15,811 bases of DNA from a bacterium UBA3734 (GCA_002372575.1 DFHC01000147.1:1-15811), one strand, 5' to 3'. Counted from the first letter of the stretch, positions 7,113-14,269 are shown. Program-made: numbers and translations. Notes: generated from the letters alone by a model not told the origin.

Positions 7113-8534
7113 ATGAAAAAAATCATCCTCGCCGCGCTTCTAACGGCGGCATTGCCGATAGCGGCACAACCTTACAGTGACCATTACAATGTTCCGAAAG
7201 TCAGGAGCACCACTTTCGTGGTCGATGAATTTCTGGAGCCCGTCAACAAAAAGAACCGGCTCTTCGACGGCAAGACAATCGCGGAATTCGTGGTGAGCGA
7301 CGAAAACATTCGCAAAGACCAGCACGGCCTCGTGGCTACGAGCTTCGCTGACGAGAAAAACCTGCTGTATCTGGGCCGGGACGCCTTTTACCAGTGCATC
7401 GTGAAGGCTTACGCCCAGCACCAGTCGCTGGTGCTCTCGCCCGACATGATTTGGCTGCTCATCAGTCAGGGATTCGCCCGCTACGTGAATGCCCACGCTG
7501 AGGAATTGCGCCCGAAACTGGTGAACCACGAAGGGAAGAAAACGTTGGTTGTGCAAACCAACCGCAGCATCTACGACGCTCCGTGGCCGAAACTAATCGA
7601 CGAATTCAGCTCGCAAATCGACCAATACACGAAGAAAGACATTGCCAAAACCGTCACCGCCAACTTCACGACGACGGGCCAGGTGGAGCGCGTGGCCTCG
7701 CAAATCACACTGATGGAGAGCGTGAAATCGTATTTCGAATACGTGGTGATGAGGATTGCCTGCGGCATTCCCTCAATCACGCTCGAAGGCACGCCCGACG
7801 ACTGGCGCAGCGTGCTCAAGAAGACGAAACAACTGGAGCCGTTCGGCCTCGGCGAGTGGGTGAAAGGGCTTGAGCCTGTTCTCGAGGAGTTCATCCGCGC
7901 CGCCGAGGGCAAGCCGAACCGGCCGTTTTGGCAAGGCATCGTGAAGAAAGACCGCGTGAAGGAACTCGTGGGCGGAGCCTACGTTTCTACGGGAAAAACG
8001 ACCCAACTCGACGGCTGGATGCTGAAATTCTTCCCCAACGAAGACGGACTGACGCTCGACAGCGTTCCCTACACGAAGAAAATGCCGACGGAGCGCGTGC
8101 GCGTGGGCTTCAAATTCAATGAATACGACGAAAAGGGCAAACTCCTCGGACAGATGCCGATGGAACTTTGGGCGGGCTTCATCGGAGCCACGGAAGACGC
8201 TGCCACCAACTCGCTCAGACCGAAAATCGGATGGCTCGTGCGCATCGCTGAAACCGACGAAATGCTGCTCGAGGAACTGAAAAAACAAAACGAACGCGGA
8301 GGAATTCACCTTCGCGTGGAGAACGTGCCCGAAGTGCTGTCGAAATTGGGTCACATCAAGCGTCTGACCCTCGATTTCACCGACCACAAGGTCATCCTTC
8401 CCGAATGGCTCGAAAAGGTTTCCATCGGCGATTTGAGGGTTAACGGAAATGTGAGCGAAGAGGAGGAGAAAGCCCTCAAAAAACGCTTTCCGAACATCCA
8501 AGTCAATGGGCTGCGAGTCAATATCGTGGGATAA
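7113..8534 (+). CDS. Secreted DUF4419 protein (473 aa)
   Basis: The product begins MKKIILAALLTAALPIAAQ, a clear Sec signal peptide with likely cleavage near residue 19, so it acts in the periplasm or beyond. The body matches my recollection of DUF4419, a family of unknown function in bacteria and fungi. Its hallmark is LSPDMIWLLISQGFARYVN (about residues 108-126), followed by AEELR; also seen are GTPDDWRSVLKK (226-237) and GWMLKFFPNEDG (301-312). No catalytic site can be assigned. Residues about 409-470 form a tail with leucine-rich-repeat character (LSKLGHIKRLTLDF, LPEWLEKVSIGDLRVNG, then RFPNIQVNGLRV) that seems to lie beyond the DUF4419 core. A promoter block shared with the upstream sigma operon suggests control by that sigma factor. 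It converges on the DUF4835 frame with a 29-base gap that shows no hairpin. The start is the only ATG compatible with the signal peptide. Confidence 0.85.
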   Translation: MKKIILAALLTAALPIAAQPYSDHYNVPKVRSTTFVVDEFLEPVNKKNRLFDGKTIAEFVVSDENIRKDQHGLVATSFADEKNLLYLGRDAFYQCIVKAYAQHQSLVLSPDMIWLLISQGFARYVNAHAEELRPKLVNHEGKKTLVVQTNRSIYDAPWPKLIDEFSSQIDQYTKKDIAKTVTANFTTTGQVERVASQITLMESVKSYFEYVVMRIACGIPSITLEGTPDDWRSVLKKTKQLEPFGLGEWVKGLEPVLEEFIRAAEGKPNRPFWQGIVKKDRVKELVGGAYVSTGKTTQLDGWMLKFFPNEDGLTLDSVPYTKKMPTERVRVGFKFNEYDEKGKLLGQMPMELWAGFIGATEDAATNSLRPKIGWLVRIAETDEMLLEELKKQNERGGIHLRVENVPEVLSKLGHIKRLTLDFTDHKVILPEWLEKVSIGDLRVNGNVSEEEEKALKKRFPNIQVNGLRVNIVG

Positions 8535-8563
8535 GGATTGGCTGTGTCTGAAAATTACGCGCC

Positions 8564-9478
8564 TTACTGCTTGATTTTCTCCCACGCATTGTTTTGCGAG
8601 GCGTTGATGCCGAAAAGGACGTCATACACGCTTTCCTTCTCCTTCTGCGTACCCTTGCCTTGGTAGATGTTGGCGAGTTCGTCGCGCTTGTAGTCGGTCC
8701 AGATTTGCGGAAGCATGCTCAGCGGTTTGTCTTCGTGACACTTTTTCAGGTGGGTTTCGATGGCCGTGGTGATGTTGGTACGTCCGCGCTCGGCGTTGCT
8801 GGCCATCTCGTCGAGTCCCGTGCGATAATAGTCGTATTGCAGCTGTCGGAAGGGCTGCATGGCACCGTCGAGATAGTCGTTGATGATGGCGAAGCGGTTG
8901 CGGTCGTTCTCAAACGCTTTCCACCCCGGATAATTCAGGTTTTGGGCGTTGTTGGCGAGGTTCATGCAGCGTTGTAGCACGTCTTCGCCGCCCATCGGCG
9001 CGAAGGAGTCGAGGTTGAGGCCGATGATGAGGTAGGCATAGTAGGCGATGAGTGCCGTGAGCTGATTGTCGATGACCTGCTCGTTGAATTCCAGCTGGTC
9101 GAACTGCGAGAACTGGAAGTTGAAGTCGGCGTCCCTATTATTATATAAGGTGGTGGAGTAGGCCGAGTTATAGACGGGGCGGTTGGCCTGGATGAGTGCC
9201 GTGCAGGTGAAGGTGTTGTCGTCGCGGTTGTATTTCGTGACGGTGATGTTGAAATTGCAGACGATGCGCTCGTTTTTCTGGAATTGCAGGTTGGTCCACT
9301 GCCGGTCGTTGATGAAGCGTTCCAGTGTCTGTTGCAGACTTTCAAACACGCTGGCCTCGGTGCCCTGAATCTGGTTGCGGTTGATGGTGACTCGCGCTTG
9401 CAGTTCCTGCGCTGCGGCGGGCATCGGGGCGAGCGAGCCGAGCACGAAGAAGAGTAGGGCGAGAATGAGTTTCCCCAT
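8564..9478 (-). CDS. DUF4835 secreted protein (PorD-like), 304 aa, in frame with the exonuclease
   Basis: From the internal ATG at 9478 the product begins MGKLILALLFFVLGSLAPMP and continues AAAQ, a complete Sec signal peptide. The mature part matches DUF4835: ELQARVTINRNQIQGTEASV, then FINDRQWTNLQFQKNERI, ITVTKYNRDDNTFTC, RPVYNSAYSTTLYN, and AYYAYLIIGLNLDSFAPMGG. From memory, some pipelines name this family PorD and connect it to type IX secretion; that role is not visible here. Its length is normal for the family. There is no stop codon between the preceding exonuclease and this Met, so the two share one open frame (8564-10318). An internal start, or a fusion later cut by signal peptidase, could both yield this protein. 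In other Bacteroidota I recall coaBC near DUF4835 and recN; none lies between here. No Shine-Dalgarno is seen at the internal ATG. Confidence 0.82.
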   Translation of the reverse strand: MGKLILALLFFVLGSLAPMPAAAQELQARVTINRNQIQGTEASVFESLQQTLERFINDRQWTNLQFQKNERIVCNFNITVTKYNRDDNTFTCTALIQANRPVYNSAYSTTLYNNRDADFNFQFSQFDQLEFNEQVIDNQLTALIAYYAYLIIGLNLDSFAPMGGEDVLQRCMNLANNAQNLNYPGWKAFENDRNRFAIINDYLDGAMQPFRQLQYDYYRTGLDEMASNAERGRTNITTAIETHLKKCHEDKPLSMLPQIWTDYKRDELANIYQGKGTQKEKESVYDVLFGINASQNNAWEKIKQ

Positions 9479-10318
9479 CTGCTTCAGTCGGATGCGCGTG
9501 AGCGCTTGCTTCGTGTCGGCCGTGAAGTCGCTTGTCATAATCCAGCTGTAGTAGCCCGGGTCGCGCCGAAGTGCTTCCATCACGTCCCAGCCCTTGTATT
9601 TTCCGAAATTAAAGACCTCGTGTTTGCGCGGATTTCCGTCTTTGTCCTTGAGAACCTGTCCCTGTCCATCGACCATGTCTTGCCAAACGATGCGTCCGGC
9701 GAAATCCACGTTGTTGTTCGTCTTCGAGAAGGCCGCCAACTCGTCCATGTCGTTGTGCAGCACGCGCTCCGGTTCCTCCTGATTTTCAGACGAATACATA
9801 TCGAGCTGCCCCATCAGCACGCGATAGGTGGCCTCGGTGTCTTGGTCGGCGCGGTGGGCCTCGAAATCGTCTTCCATCTTGCGTCCGCAGTAGAATTTAT
9901 AGGCGGCGGCGAGGTTTCGGCGTTCCATCTTGTGGAAGATGGTCTGTGCGTCGATGAGTCGGCATTTCGAGAAGTCGAAATCGACGCCTGCACGCAGAAA
10001 TTCCTCGGCCAAGAGCGGCACGTCGAAGTGGTTTGAGTTGAAGCCGGCGAAGTCGCAGCCTGCAAATTCCTCGCTCAGCTCGGGAGCCAGTTCCTTGAAG
10101 GTCTTGGCCTCGGCCACCTGCTCGTCGCTGATACCCGTGAGCGCGGTCACCTCCTTCGGGATTCTACACTCGGGGTTTACAAAGAGGTTTCTCCGCTCCT
10201 CGCGACCGTCGGGAAACACTTTGATATAGGAAATCTGAATGATTCTGTCCTTCACAAGGTCAAGCCCCGTCGTCTCCAGATCGAAGATAACGAGGGGCTT
10301 ATTAAGGTTTAGTTTCAT
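9479..10318 (-). CDS. DnaQ/ExoX-like 3'-5' exonuclease, 280 residues, continuing into DUF4835
   Basis: This is a DEDDh-type 3'-5' exonuclease. From ATG 10318 (MKLNLNKPLVIFDLETTGLD) the acidic residues are D13 and E15 in FDLETTGLD, D99 in FNSNHFDVPLL, and H155 to D160 in HRADQD (the HxAxxD motif). A C-terminal part (about residues 250-277: VFNFGKYKGWDVMEALRRD, then YYSWIMTSDF) resembles the ExoX-like C-terminal domain. The family trims single-stranded or mismatched 3' ends. Position next to dnaN fits a clamp-linked proofreading or repair role. A longer reading from TTG 10348 is possible but adds an unconserved leader. The usual end would fall about at RIRLKQ (residue 280), yet there is no stop: the frame runs into a signal peptide and DUF4835. 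The end given is the domain boundary, not a stop codon. Either this is a true fusion or a lost stop with internal initiation. Confidence 0.85.
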
Positions 10319-10351
10319 TGCACTATTTTTAGTAGTTCTGGAGTTCAATTT

Positions 10352-10385
10352 CCCCTCCCCAAACGGGGAGGGGTTAGGGGGGAGA
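10352..10385. repeat. GC-rich palindrome, REP-like or terminator, between dnaN and exonuclease
   Basis: CCCCTCCCC (10352-10360) and GGGGAGGGG (10365-10373) form a perfect 9-base stem around a 4-base loop, followed by TTAGGGGGGAGAGG. The gap between dnaN and the exonuclease is 72 bases. No T-run follows on the minus strand beyond three T's before the next gene, so a classic terminator is doubtful. I recall similar CCCTCCCC palindromes scattered between genes in Bacteroidota, which suggests a REP-type repeat. Confidence 0.6.
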
Positions 10386-10390
10386 GGCTG

Positions 10391-11515
10391 TTAGTCGTTC
10401 AGCAGCATCGGCATGATGAGCATCAACACGTCTTCGTTCTCAGGCTGCACGGCGGGCAGAATGATGCCGGCACGACTGGGGTCAGCCAGTTCGATGACCA
10501 CCTCGTCGCCTTGCAGGTTGTTGAGGATTTCCGACAGCGAGCTGCCCTTGAAGCCGATGTTCATTGACTGTCCGGCATATTCGCAGTTCACCACTTCCTT
10601 GGCGCTTGTGGCGAAGTCGATGTCTTCCGACGAGAGCTCCAGACGACCTGCGTCGAGGTGGAAGCGCACGAGCTGACTGCTTTCGCTGGCGAAGGGCAGC
10701 ACGCGCTTCAGGGCTCCGATGAGCGAGCGGCGGTCGATGGTGAGCTGGTTGGGGTTCTGCTGCGGAATCACCGAGTTGTAGTTCGGATAGCGTCCCTCAA
10801 TGAGGCGACACGTGAGCACGCCGTCGGCAAAGCTGATTTCGGCCGTGCGCTCATCGAACTTGATGGTGACGTCGCCCTGCTCCTTGCCGAGCATGTTCTT
10901 GAGCAGTGTGGCTGGCTTTTTCGGCAGGATAAATGCGGCCGGCGTCTCGCTCTTGATGTTGAAGTTCTTGTTGCGCACGAGCTTGTGGCCGTCGCTGGCC
11001 ACCACTGCGAGAGCCTCGGGCGTGAGGTCGAAGTAGATGCCGTTCATCACGGGGCGCAGTTCGTCTTGCGCCGTGGCGAAGAGCGAGCGCGTGAGGTTGT
11101 CGTTGAGTGCCACGGCATCGATGCTGATTACCGTGGCGCCCTCGGGCACCTGTTGCGAGCGCGGATATTCCCCGGCATTCTGCGCCGTGAGGTTGTACAG
11201 ACCGTTCTGATAGATGATTTTAATCGTCAGGTTGTCGGTGTTCACCTCGAACGTGAGCGGCTGCTCGGGCAGCTCCTTCATCGCGTCGAGCAGCGTGCGG
11301 TTAGGCACGGCAAAGCTGCCGTCGCCCTCCACCTCGTCGAGCGGCAGGGTGGAGCGCATCACGTTTTCGCTGTCGCTGGCCGTGATGGTGAGTTGCTGGT
11401 TGTTGACTTCGAACAGGAAACTGTCGAGAATGGGCAGTGAGTTCTTGCTGTTGATGACCCTTGCCAAGGTCTGTAGGCGGCTGCTCAGGGCAGTGCTTGA
11501 CAATGTAAATTTCAT
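10391..11515 (-). CDS. dnaN: DNA polymerase III beta sliding clamp (374 aa)
   Basis: The product is the ring-shaped processivity clamp that tethers DNA polymerase and repair enzymes to DNA. It begins MKFTLSSTALSSRLQTLARV; ATG 11515 was chosen over an upstream in-frame start at 11584 because homologues begin here and a promoter lies between. Recognisable parts include SKNSLPILDSFLFEV (domain 1), RPVMNGIYFDLTPEALAVVA followed by SDGHKLVR (domain 2), IEGRYPNYNSVIP, and the terminal ILPAVQPENEDVLMLIMPM region with the VLMLIMPM motif near the partner-binding pocket. The length is normal. It is followed on the same strand by a DEDDh exonuclease and is divergent from DUF3127. Confidence 0.97.
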   Translation of the reverse strand: MKFTLSSTALSSRLQTLARVINSKNSLPILDSFLFEVNNQQLTITASDSENVMRSTLPLDEVEGDGSFAVPNRTLLDAMKELPEQPLTFEVNTDNLTIKIIYQNGLYNLTAQNAGEYPRSQQVPEGATVISIDAVALNDNLTRSLFATAQDELRPVMNGIYFDLTPEALAVVASDGHKLVRNKNFNIKSETPAAFILPKKPATLLKNMLGKEQGDVTIKFDERTAEISFADGVLTCRLIEGRYPNYNSVIPQQNPNQLTIDRRSLIGALKRVLPFASESSQLVRFHLDAGRLELSSEDIDFATSAKEVVNCEYAGQSMNIGFKGSSLSEILNNLQGDEVVIELADPSRAGIILPAVQPENEDVLMLIMPMLLND

Positions 11516-11558
11516 GTGTATTCCTAAAATTAAATGTTTATATGTCTGTTTTATCCTA

Positions 11559-11590
11559 CAAAAATACAAAAATCCGTCGTTCAAAACAAA
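11559..11590 (-). promoter_or_regulatory. dnaN promoter (TTTG-N20-TATTTTTG)
   Basis: On the minus strand TTTG (11590-11587) is followed after exactly 20 bases by TATTTTTG (11566-11559), matching the Bacteroidota -33/-7 consensus. The start codon is 44 bases downstream, giving a leader of roughly 38-40 bases. The remaining 180-base divergent region is AT-rich; a weak plus-strand box TAATTTCG at 11630-11637 may serve DUF3127. Confidence 0.65.
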
Positions 11591-11695
11591 AATAATGAGA
11601 AAAAATTTCTTTTTTTAGAACTATTTTAGTAATTTCGCCAACGAAAACGAAAAAAGTGACATCTATTTTTATTAACAATACATCAATTCAAGACA

Positions 11696-12103
11696 ATGGA
11701 ACTACAAGGAAAAGTGATTGCCGAAACGCCGGAAAGAAGCGGCACTTCGGCGCGTGGAGAATGGAAAGCGAAGGATTACGTGATTGAAACGCACGAGACC
11801 TATCCCAAGAAAATGGTCTTCTCGGTGTTTGGCGACGAGCGCCTGCAGCGTTTCAACATTCAGATAGGGCAGGAGGTGCTCGTGTTGTTCGACATTGACG
11901 CCCGCGAGTCGAATGGCCGCTGGTTCAACAGCATTCGTGCCTACGACGTGCGCCAGGTCGATCCCGCGCAATATGGCGCAGCGAAGGCCGCCCAGCCTGC
12001 TCCTGCCGCTCCGGCTGCTGCTCCCGTGGCTGCTGAACAGGCTCCGTTCCCGCCTGCTCCGGAAGCTGCCGAGGGAGAGAGCACGGACGATTTGCCGTTC
12101 TGA
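11696..12103 (+). CDS. DUF3127 OB-fold protein with SSB-like C-terminal tip (135 aa)
   Basis: Residues 1-90 match DUF3127, a small Bacteroidota family predicted to be OB-fold-like: MELQGKVIAETPERSGTSAR, KDYVIETHETYPKKMVFSVF, FNIQIGQEVLVLFDIDARE, GRWFNSIRAYDV. A low-complexity alanine/proline linker (about 94-123) follows and the protein ends in GESTDDLPF. This is the layout of single-stranded DNA-binding protein: OB-fold, flexible linker, acidic tip DDx(I/L)PF, which in SSB docks repair and replication proteins. The gene is divergent from dnaN, which fits a DNA-related role. Single-stranded DNA binding is inferred from fold and tail; canonical SSB is clearly a different family. A bidirectional terminator follows at 12120-12155. 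Confidence 0.88.
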   Translation: MELQGKVIAETPERSGTSARGEWKAKDYVIETHETYPKKMVFSVFGDERLQRFNIQIGQEVLVLFDIDARESNGRWFNSIRAYDVRQVDPAQYGAAKAAQPAPAAPAAAPVAAEQAPFPPAPEAAEGESTDDLPF

Positions 12104-12119
12104 TTTTTTTTTACGAAAG

Positions 12120-12155
12120 AAATCGGGCGATGCATTTCTGCACCGCCCGATTTTT
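12120..12155. terminator. Bidirectional rho-independent terminator
   Basis: AAATCGGGCG (12120-12129) pairs with CGCCCGATTT (12144-12153) across a 14-base loop, followed by further T's on the plus strand and, on the minus strand, by TTTC after the AAA side. It lies between the convergent DUF3127 gene and the OB-repeat gene and can serve both. Confidence 0.82.
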
Positions 12156-12176
12156 GTTGCCTTGTCTGTGAAAATT

Positions 12177-13919
12177 TTATTTCACAACGATTTTCTTGCC
12201 GTTGCTGATAACGATACCCTTGTAAGAGCCGTTGATGCGCTGTCCGGCAAGGTTGTAACGCACGTCGCTGCCAGTGGACATCGTGTTTACTTCGTTGATG
12301 CCGGTGGTGTACTGTTCGCCGTCGAGAATGTAGTCAGATACATTCTTCACACCTGTTTTGCTCATATATTTCAAGATGTAGCCATATACGAGAACTTCTT
12401 TTCCGACATTGGAGGGATTGTCGAGCACGTTCAAGGCAGTGCGAATGTTGCCATTGGGCAGCTGAACAGGAATGCAGGCAGCGCCGCTGGTTTCGCTGGC
12501 CGTGGCACCCAAGCCGATGTTCGCGTTAACAATGTTTTCACCTTCAAGAATCGTGTTGCCGGAAGAGTTGAGCGAACCGACGATATAGCCCTTCACCCAA
12601 ACCTGCTCCTGACCTTCTGCTGCATTCGAGTTTTCAGGAACTGCCATGTGTTTCAAGTCAGCTACGGTATAAGGCTTGTCTTTTGTGCCGTCGCCCTCAT
12701 AAACGTAAGAGTCGTCTTCCTTCGTCTTACCATTGAGTTCGTAGATGTAGCCATTTGTCATCTCAGGCGTCATACTTTCGTTCTTGACATACTTCTGCAG
12801 TTTGCCATAGACAATCACTTCGTCGCCATCCTGCACATATTCTTCCTCGGTGATGTTTTTGTTTTCAAGACCTTTGGCGCGGAAAACCGTCATGGTAACG
12901 GTTCCACCCTCTTCGTCGGCCATGACGAAAGTGGCGTTTCCATTGGCCGTGGAAATCTCGGTGACAGAGGTGACAAAACCTTTCACATAATAGCTCTCCT
13001 TAGTCGTCTGACCCTCTACCATCGTGTTGATGGCAGCAACGGCAGCGGCAACGGTAATGGCCGTTTCGGGTGTGGTTCCGCCTTCAATCGTCGGCTCTGG
13101 AACTTCCTCGGCTTTGGTCTTGCCGTTCACACTATAAACATAGCCAGAGGTGACTTCGGGCGTTACGGCTTGGTCTTTCACATACTTCATCAGCACGCCG
13201 TACAAAACCACGTCGTCGCCCACTTTCATGAAATTCTGATCTACGATGTCTTTGTTCTCCAATCCCTTCAATCTATACGCAGTGATAGTCGTAGTAGCGT
13301 CTGCCGTTTCGCCGATGGTAAATGAGAACGTGGTGCCCTTGTTGGTGATTTCAACGACCTTACCTTTTACATAATAAGTGAAGTCCGTTGTTGCTCCGTC
13401 AGCCAGACCATTGATAATTTCAAGTGCTTTTGCCACGGTGAGCGACGTTTCGGGGGTCTGACCCTCAGTGGGTTTGTCGGGACCTTGAGCGTCGTCGCCA
13501 GTTGCAATCGCTTTCACGCGCCAATGTCCGCTACCAGAAGGACGGGTAAAGACAACTTCGGAGGCATTGCCAGTCCACATGCCAGTTTCCTTGTCGTAGG
13601 AACCAACGTTCACTACATCGGCAGATTCTGGCTTGTTAGTGCCGTCGTAGGTAATCAAAATTTTCGTGAGCGTACCGCTTTTGGCTTTGATGGTCATCGT
13701 ACCATTTCCATAAACACGGATACCGCTACCCGTTGTGTAATACTTACCGTCGTTTCCACCGCCGGCAAATTGTACTGTAAAGTCACCTCCATCGAAAGGT
13801 TCGGTGTACTGTACACCATTTTCAAGGCCTAAATTGCCGAACACGATGGAGCCGGCAAACATACTACCGCATAGCATCATCATGATGCTAAAAATTGAAA
13901 AGCGTAAAGTTTTGTTCAT
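12177..13919 (-). CDS. Secreted protein with three OB-fold-like repeats and Prevotella-type C-terminal domain (580 aa)
   Basis: A Sec signal peptide (MNKTLRFSIFSIMMMLCGSM, cleavage near FAG-S) is followed by a beta-rich domain (about 25-141: TMTIKAKSGTLTKILITYDG, VVFTRPSGSGHWRVKAI). Three related repeats follow at about 156-267, 284-399 and 408-535. Each starts ETS/AITVA or KPYTVAD, has a YYVKG or WVKGYIVG strand, and ends with a VxxYGxLxKYV strand and a closing Y-hydrophobic segment. The third resembles DUF6359 (VWVKGYIVGS, ACIPVQLPNGNIRTALNVLD). The last 40 residues (YNLAGQRI, then SYKGIVISNGKKIVVK) match a C-terminal domain common on Prevotella secreted proteins and similar to type IX sorting tails. 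No lipobox or catalytic site is apparent; its ligand is unknown. The start is ATG 13919. Confidence 0.8.
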   Translation of the reverse strand: MNKTLRFSIFSIMMMLCGSMFAGSIVFGNLGLENGVQYTEPFDGGDFTVQFAGGGNDGKYYTTGSGIRVYGNGTMTIKAKSGTLTKILITYDGTNKPESADVVNVGSYDKETGMWTGNASEVVFTRPSGSGHWRVKAIATGDDAQGPDKPTEGQTPETSLTVAKALEIINGLADGATTDFTYYVKGKVVEITNKGTTFSFTIGETADATTTITAYRLKGLENKDIVDQNFMKVGDDVVLYGVLMKYVKDQAVTPEVTSGYVYSVNGKTKAEEVPEPTIEGGTTPETAITVAAAVAAINTMVEGQTTKESYYVKGFVTSVTEISTANGNATFVMADEEGGTVTMTVFRAKGLENKNITEEEYVQDGDEVIVYGKLQKYVKNESMTPEMTNGYIYELNGKTKEDDSYVYEGDGTKDKPYTVADLKHMAVPENSNAAEGQEQVWVKGYIVGSLNSSGNTILEGENIVNANIGLGATASETSGAACIPVQLPNGNIRTALNVLDNPSNVGKEVLVYGYILKYMSKTGVKNVSDYILDGEQYTTGINEVNTMSTGSDVRYNLAGQRINGSYKGIVISNGKKIVVK

Positions 13920-13964
13920 AGTTTTTTTGTTTTTAAATTGTTAGTATATATGATTTCATGAGTG

Positions 13965-13995
13965 CAAAAGTACTAAATATTTATGGAACTCACAA
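13965..13995 (-). promoter_or_regulatory. Promoter of the OB-repeat protein gene (TTG-N20-TACTTTTG)
   Basis: On the minus strand TTG (13995-13993) is followed after 20 bases by TACTTTTG (13972-13965). The start codon at 13919 is 46 bases downstream. It is divergent from the small-RNA promoter at 14035. Confidence 0.65.
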
Positions 13996-14034
13996 TAATT
14001 GAAATGTTAAATATTGCACTTTTTTCTAATAAAA

Positions 14035-14066
14035 TTTGCATTTTTGAAAAAATAAGTCTATATTTG
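14035..14066 (+). promoter_or_regulatory. Promoter of candidate small RNA (TTTG-N20-TATATTTG)
   Basis: TTTG at 14035-14038 and TATATTTG at 14059-14066 are separated by exactly 20 bases, a full match to the Bacteroidota promoter. No gene starts nearby; a terminator hairpin follows about 40 bases later. Confidence 0.65.
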
Positions 14067-14070
14067 CCGT

Positions 14071-14141
14071 ATCTTTTTGATTTCGAGGTTACGAAATCGT
14101 TTTTCCGAGGTTGGCAGCATCCTGCGCCAACCTCTTTTTTT
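14071..14141 (+). ncRNA. Candidate orphan small RNA (~70 nt)
   Basis: Between a full promoter (14035-14066) and a rho-independent terminator (14107-14141) lie about 70 bases with no ATG or GTG. They hold two hairpins. The first pairs GATTTCG (14079-14085) with CGAAATC (14092-14098) over a 6-base loop and is followed by GTTTTT. The second is the terminator. CGAGGTT occurs in both hairpins. No plus-strand gene precedes the terminator, so it must end a transcript that begins in this gap. No known RNA family was recognised. It could instead be an attenuated leader of the sigma gene at 14270, although that gene has its own promoter after the terminator. Exact ends are estimates. Confidence 0.5.
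14107..14141 (+). terminator. Rho-independent terminator of the candidate small RNA
   Basis: GAGGTTGGC (14107-14115) pairs perfectly with GCCAACCTC (14126-14134) over a 10-base loop and is followed by seven T's. On the minus strand no T-run follows, so it acts on plus-strand transcripts. Confidence 0.85.
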
Positions 14142-14149
14142 ACAAAAAA

Positions 14150-14181
14150 TTTGGAGGAATGAGAGAAAATGTTTACCTTTG
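14150..14181 (+). promoter_or_regulatory. Promoter of the second ECF sigma gene (TTTG-N20-TACCTTTG)
   Basis: TTTG at 14150-14153 and TACCTTTG at 14174-14181 are exactly 20 bases apart, a consensus Bacteroidota promoter. It begins nine bases after the terminator of the small RNA. The predicted leader to the ATG at 14270 is about 80 bases and AT-rich, with TAAGGA at 14248-14253 but no hairpin recognised. Confidence 0.72.
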
Positions 14182-14269
14182 CAGCCGATATCTTATATTT
14201 TTAACGCAAAACAATAACATCTGACGCCTATCGAAACATCATTTACTTAAGGAATCAAAACTTAATGAA

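Noticed and set aside
7773-8585. Minus-strand open frame of 270 codons opposite the DUF4419 gene
   Set aside because: It runs through the full coding sequence of a signal-peptide-bearing DUF4419 protein and overlaps the DUF4835 end; no domain is visible.
10658-11440. Plus-strand open frame of 260 codons opposite dnaN
   Set aside because: dnaN is certain on the other strand, and the translated product is low-complexity (His/Val/Glu-rich) antisense.
11516-11584. Upstream extension of dnaN to 11584
   Set aside because: The extra 23 codons cover the dnaN promoter, and homologues begin at MKFTLSS.
11895-13325. Long plus-strand open frame (476 codons) across the DUF3127 gene and opposite the OB-repeat gene
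   Set aside because: It overlaps a well-supported gene in each strand, crosses a strong terminator at 12120-12155, has no recognisable domain, and its composition is that of the antisense of the secreted protein.
14064-14161. Short open frame from TTG 14064 through both hairpins
   Set aside because: The TTG is part of the -7 box and would not be in the RNA; no ATG or GTG exists in the rest.
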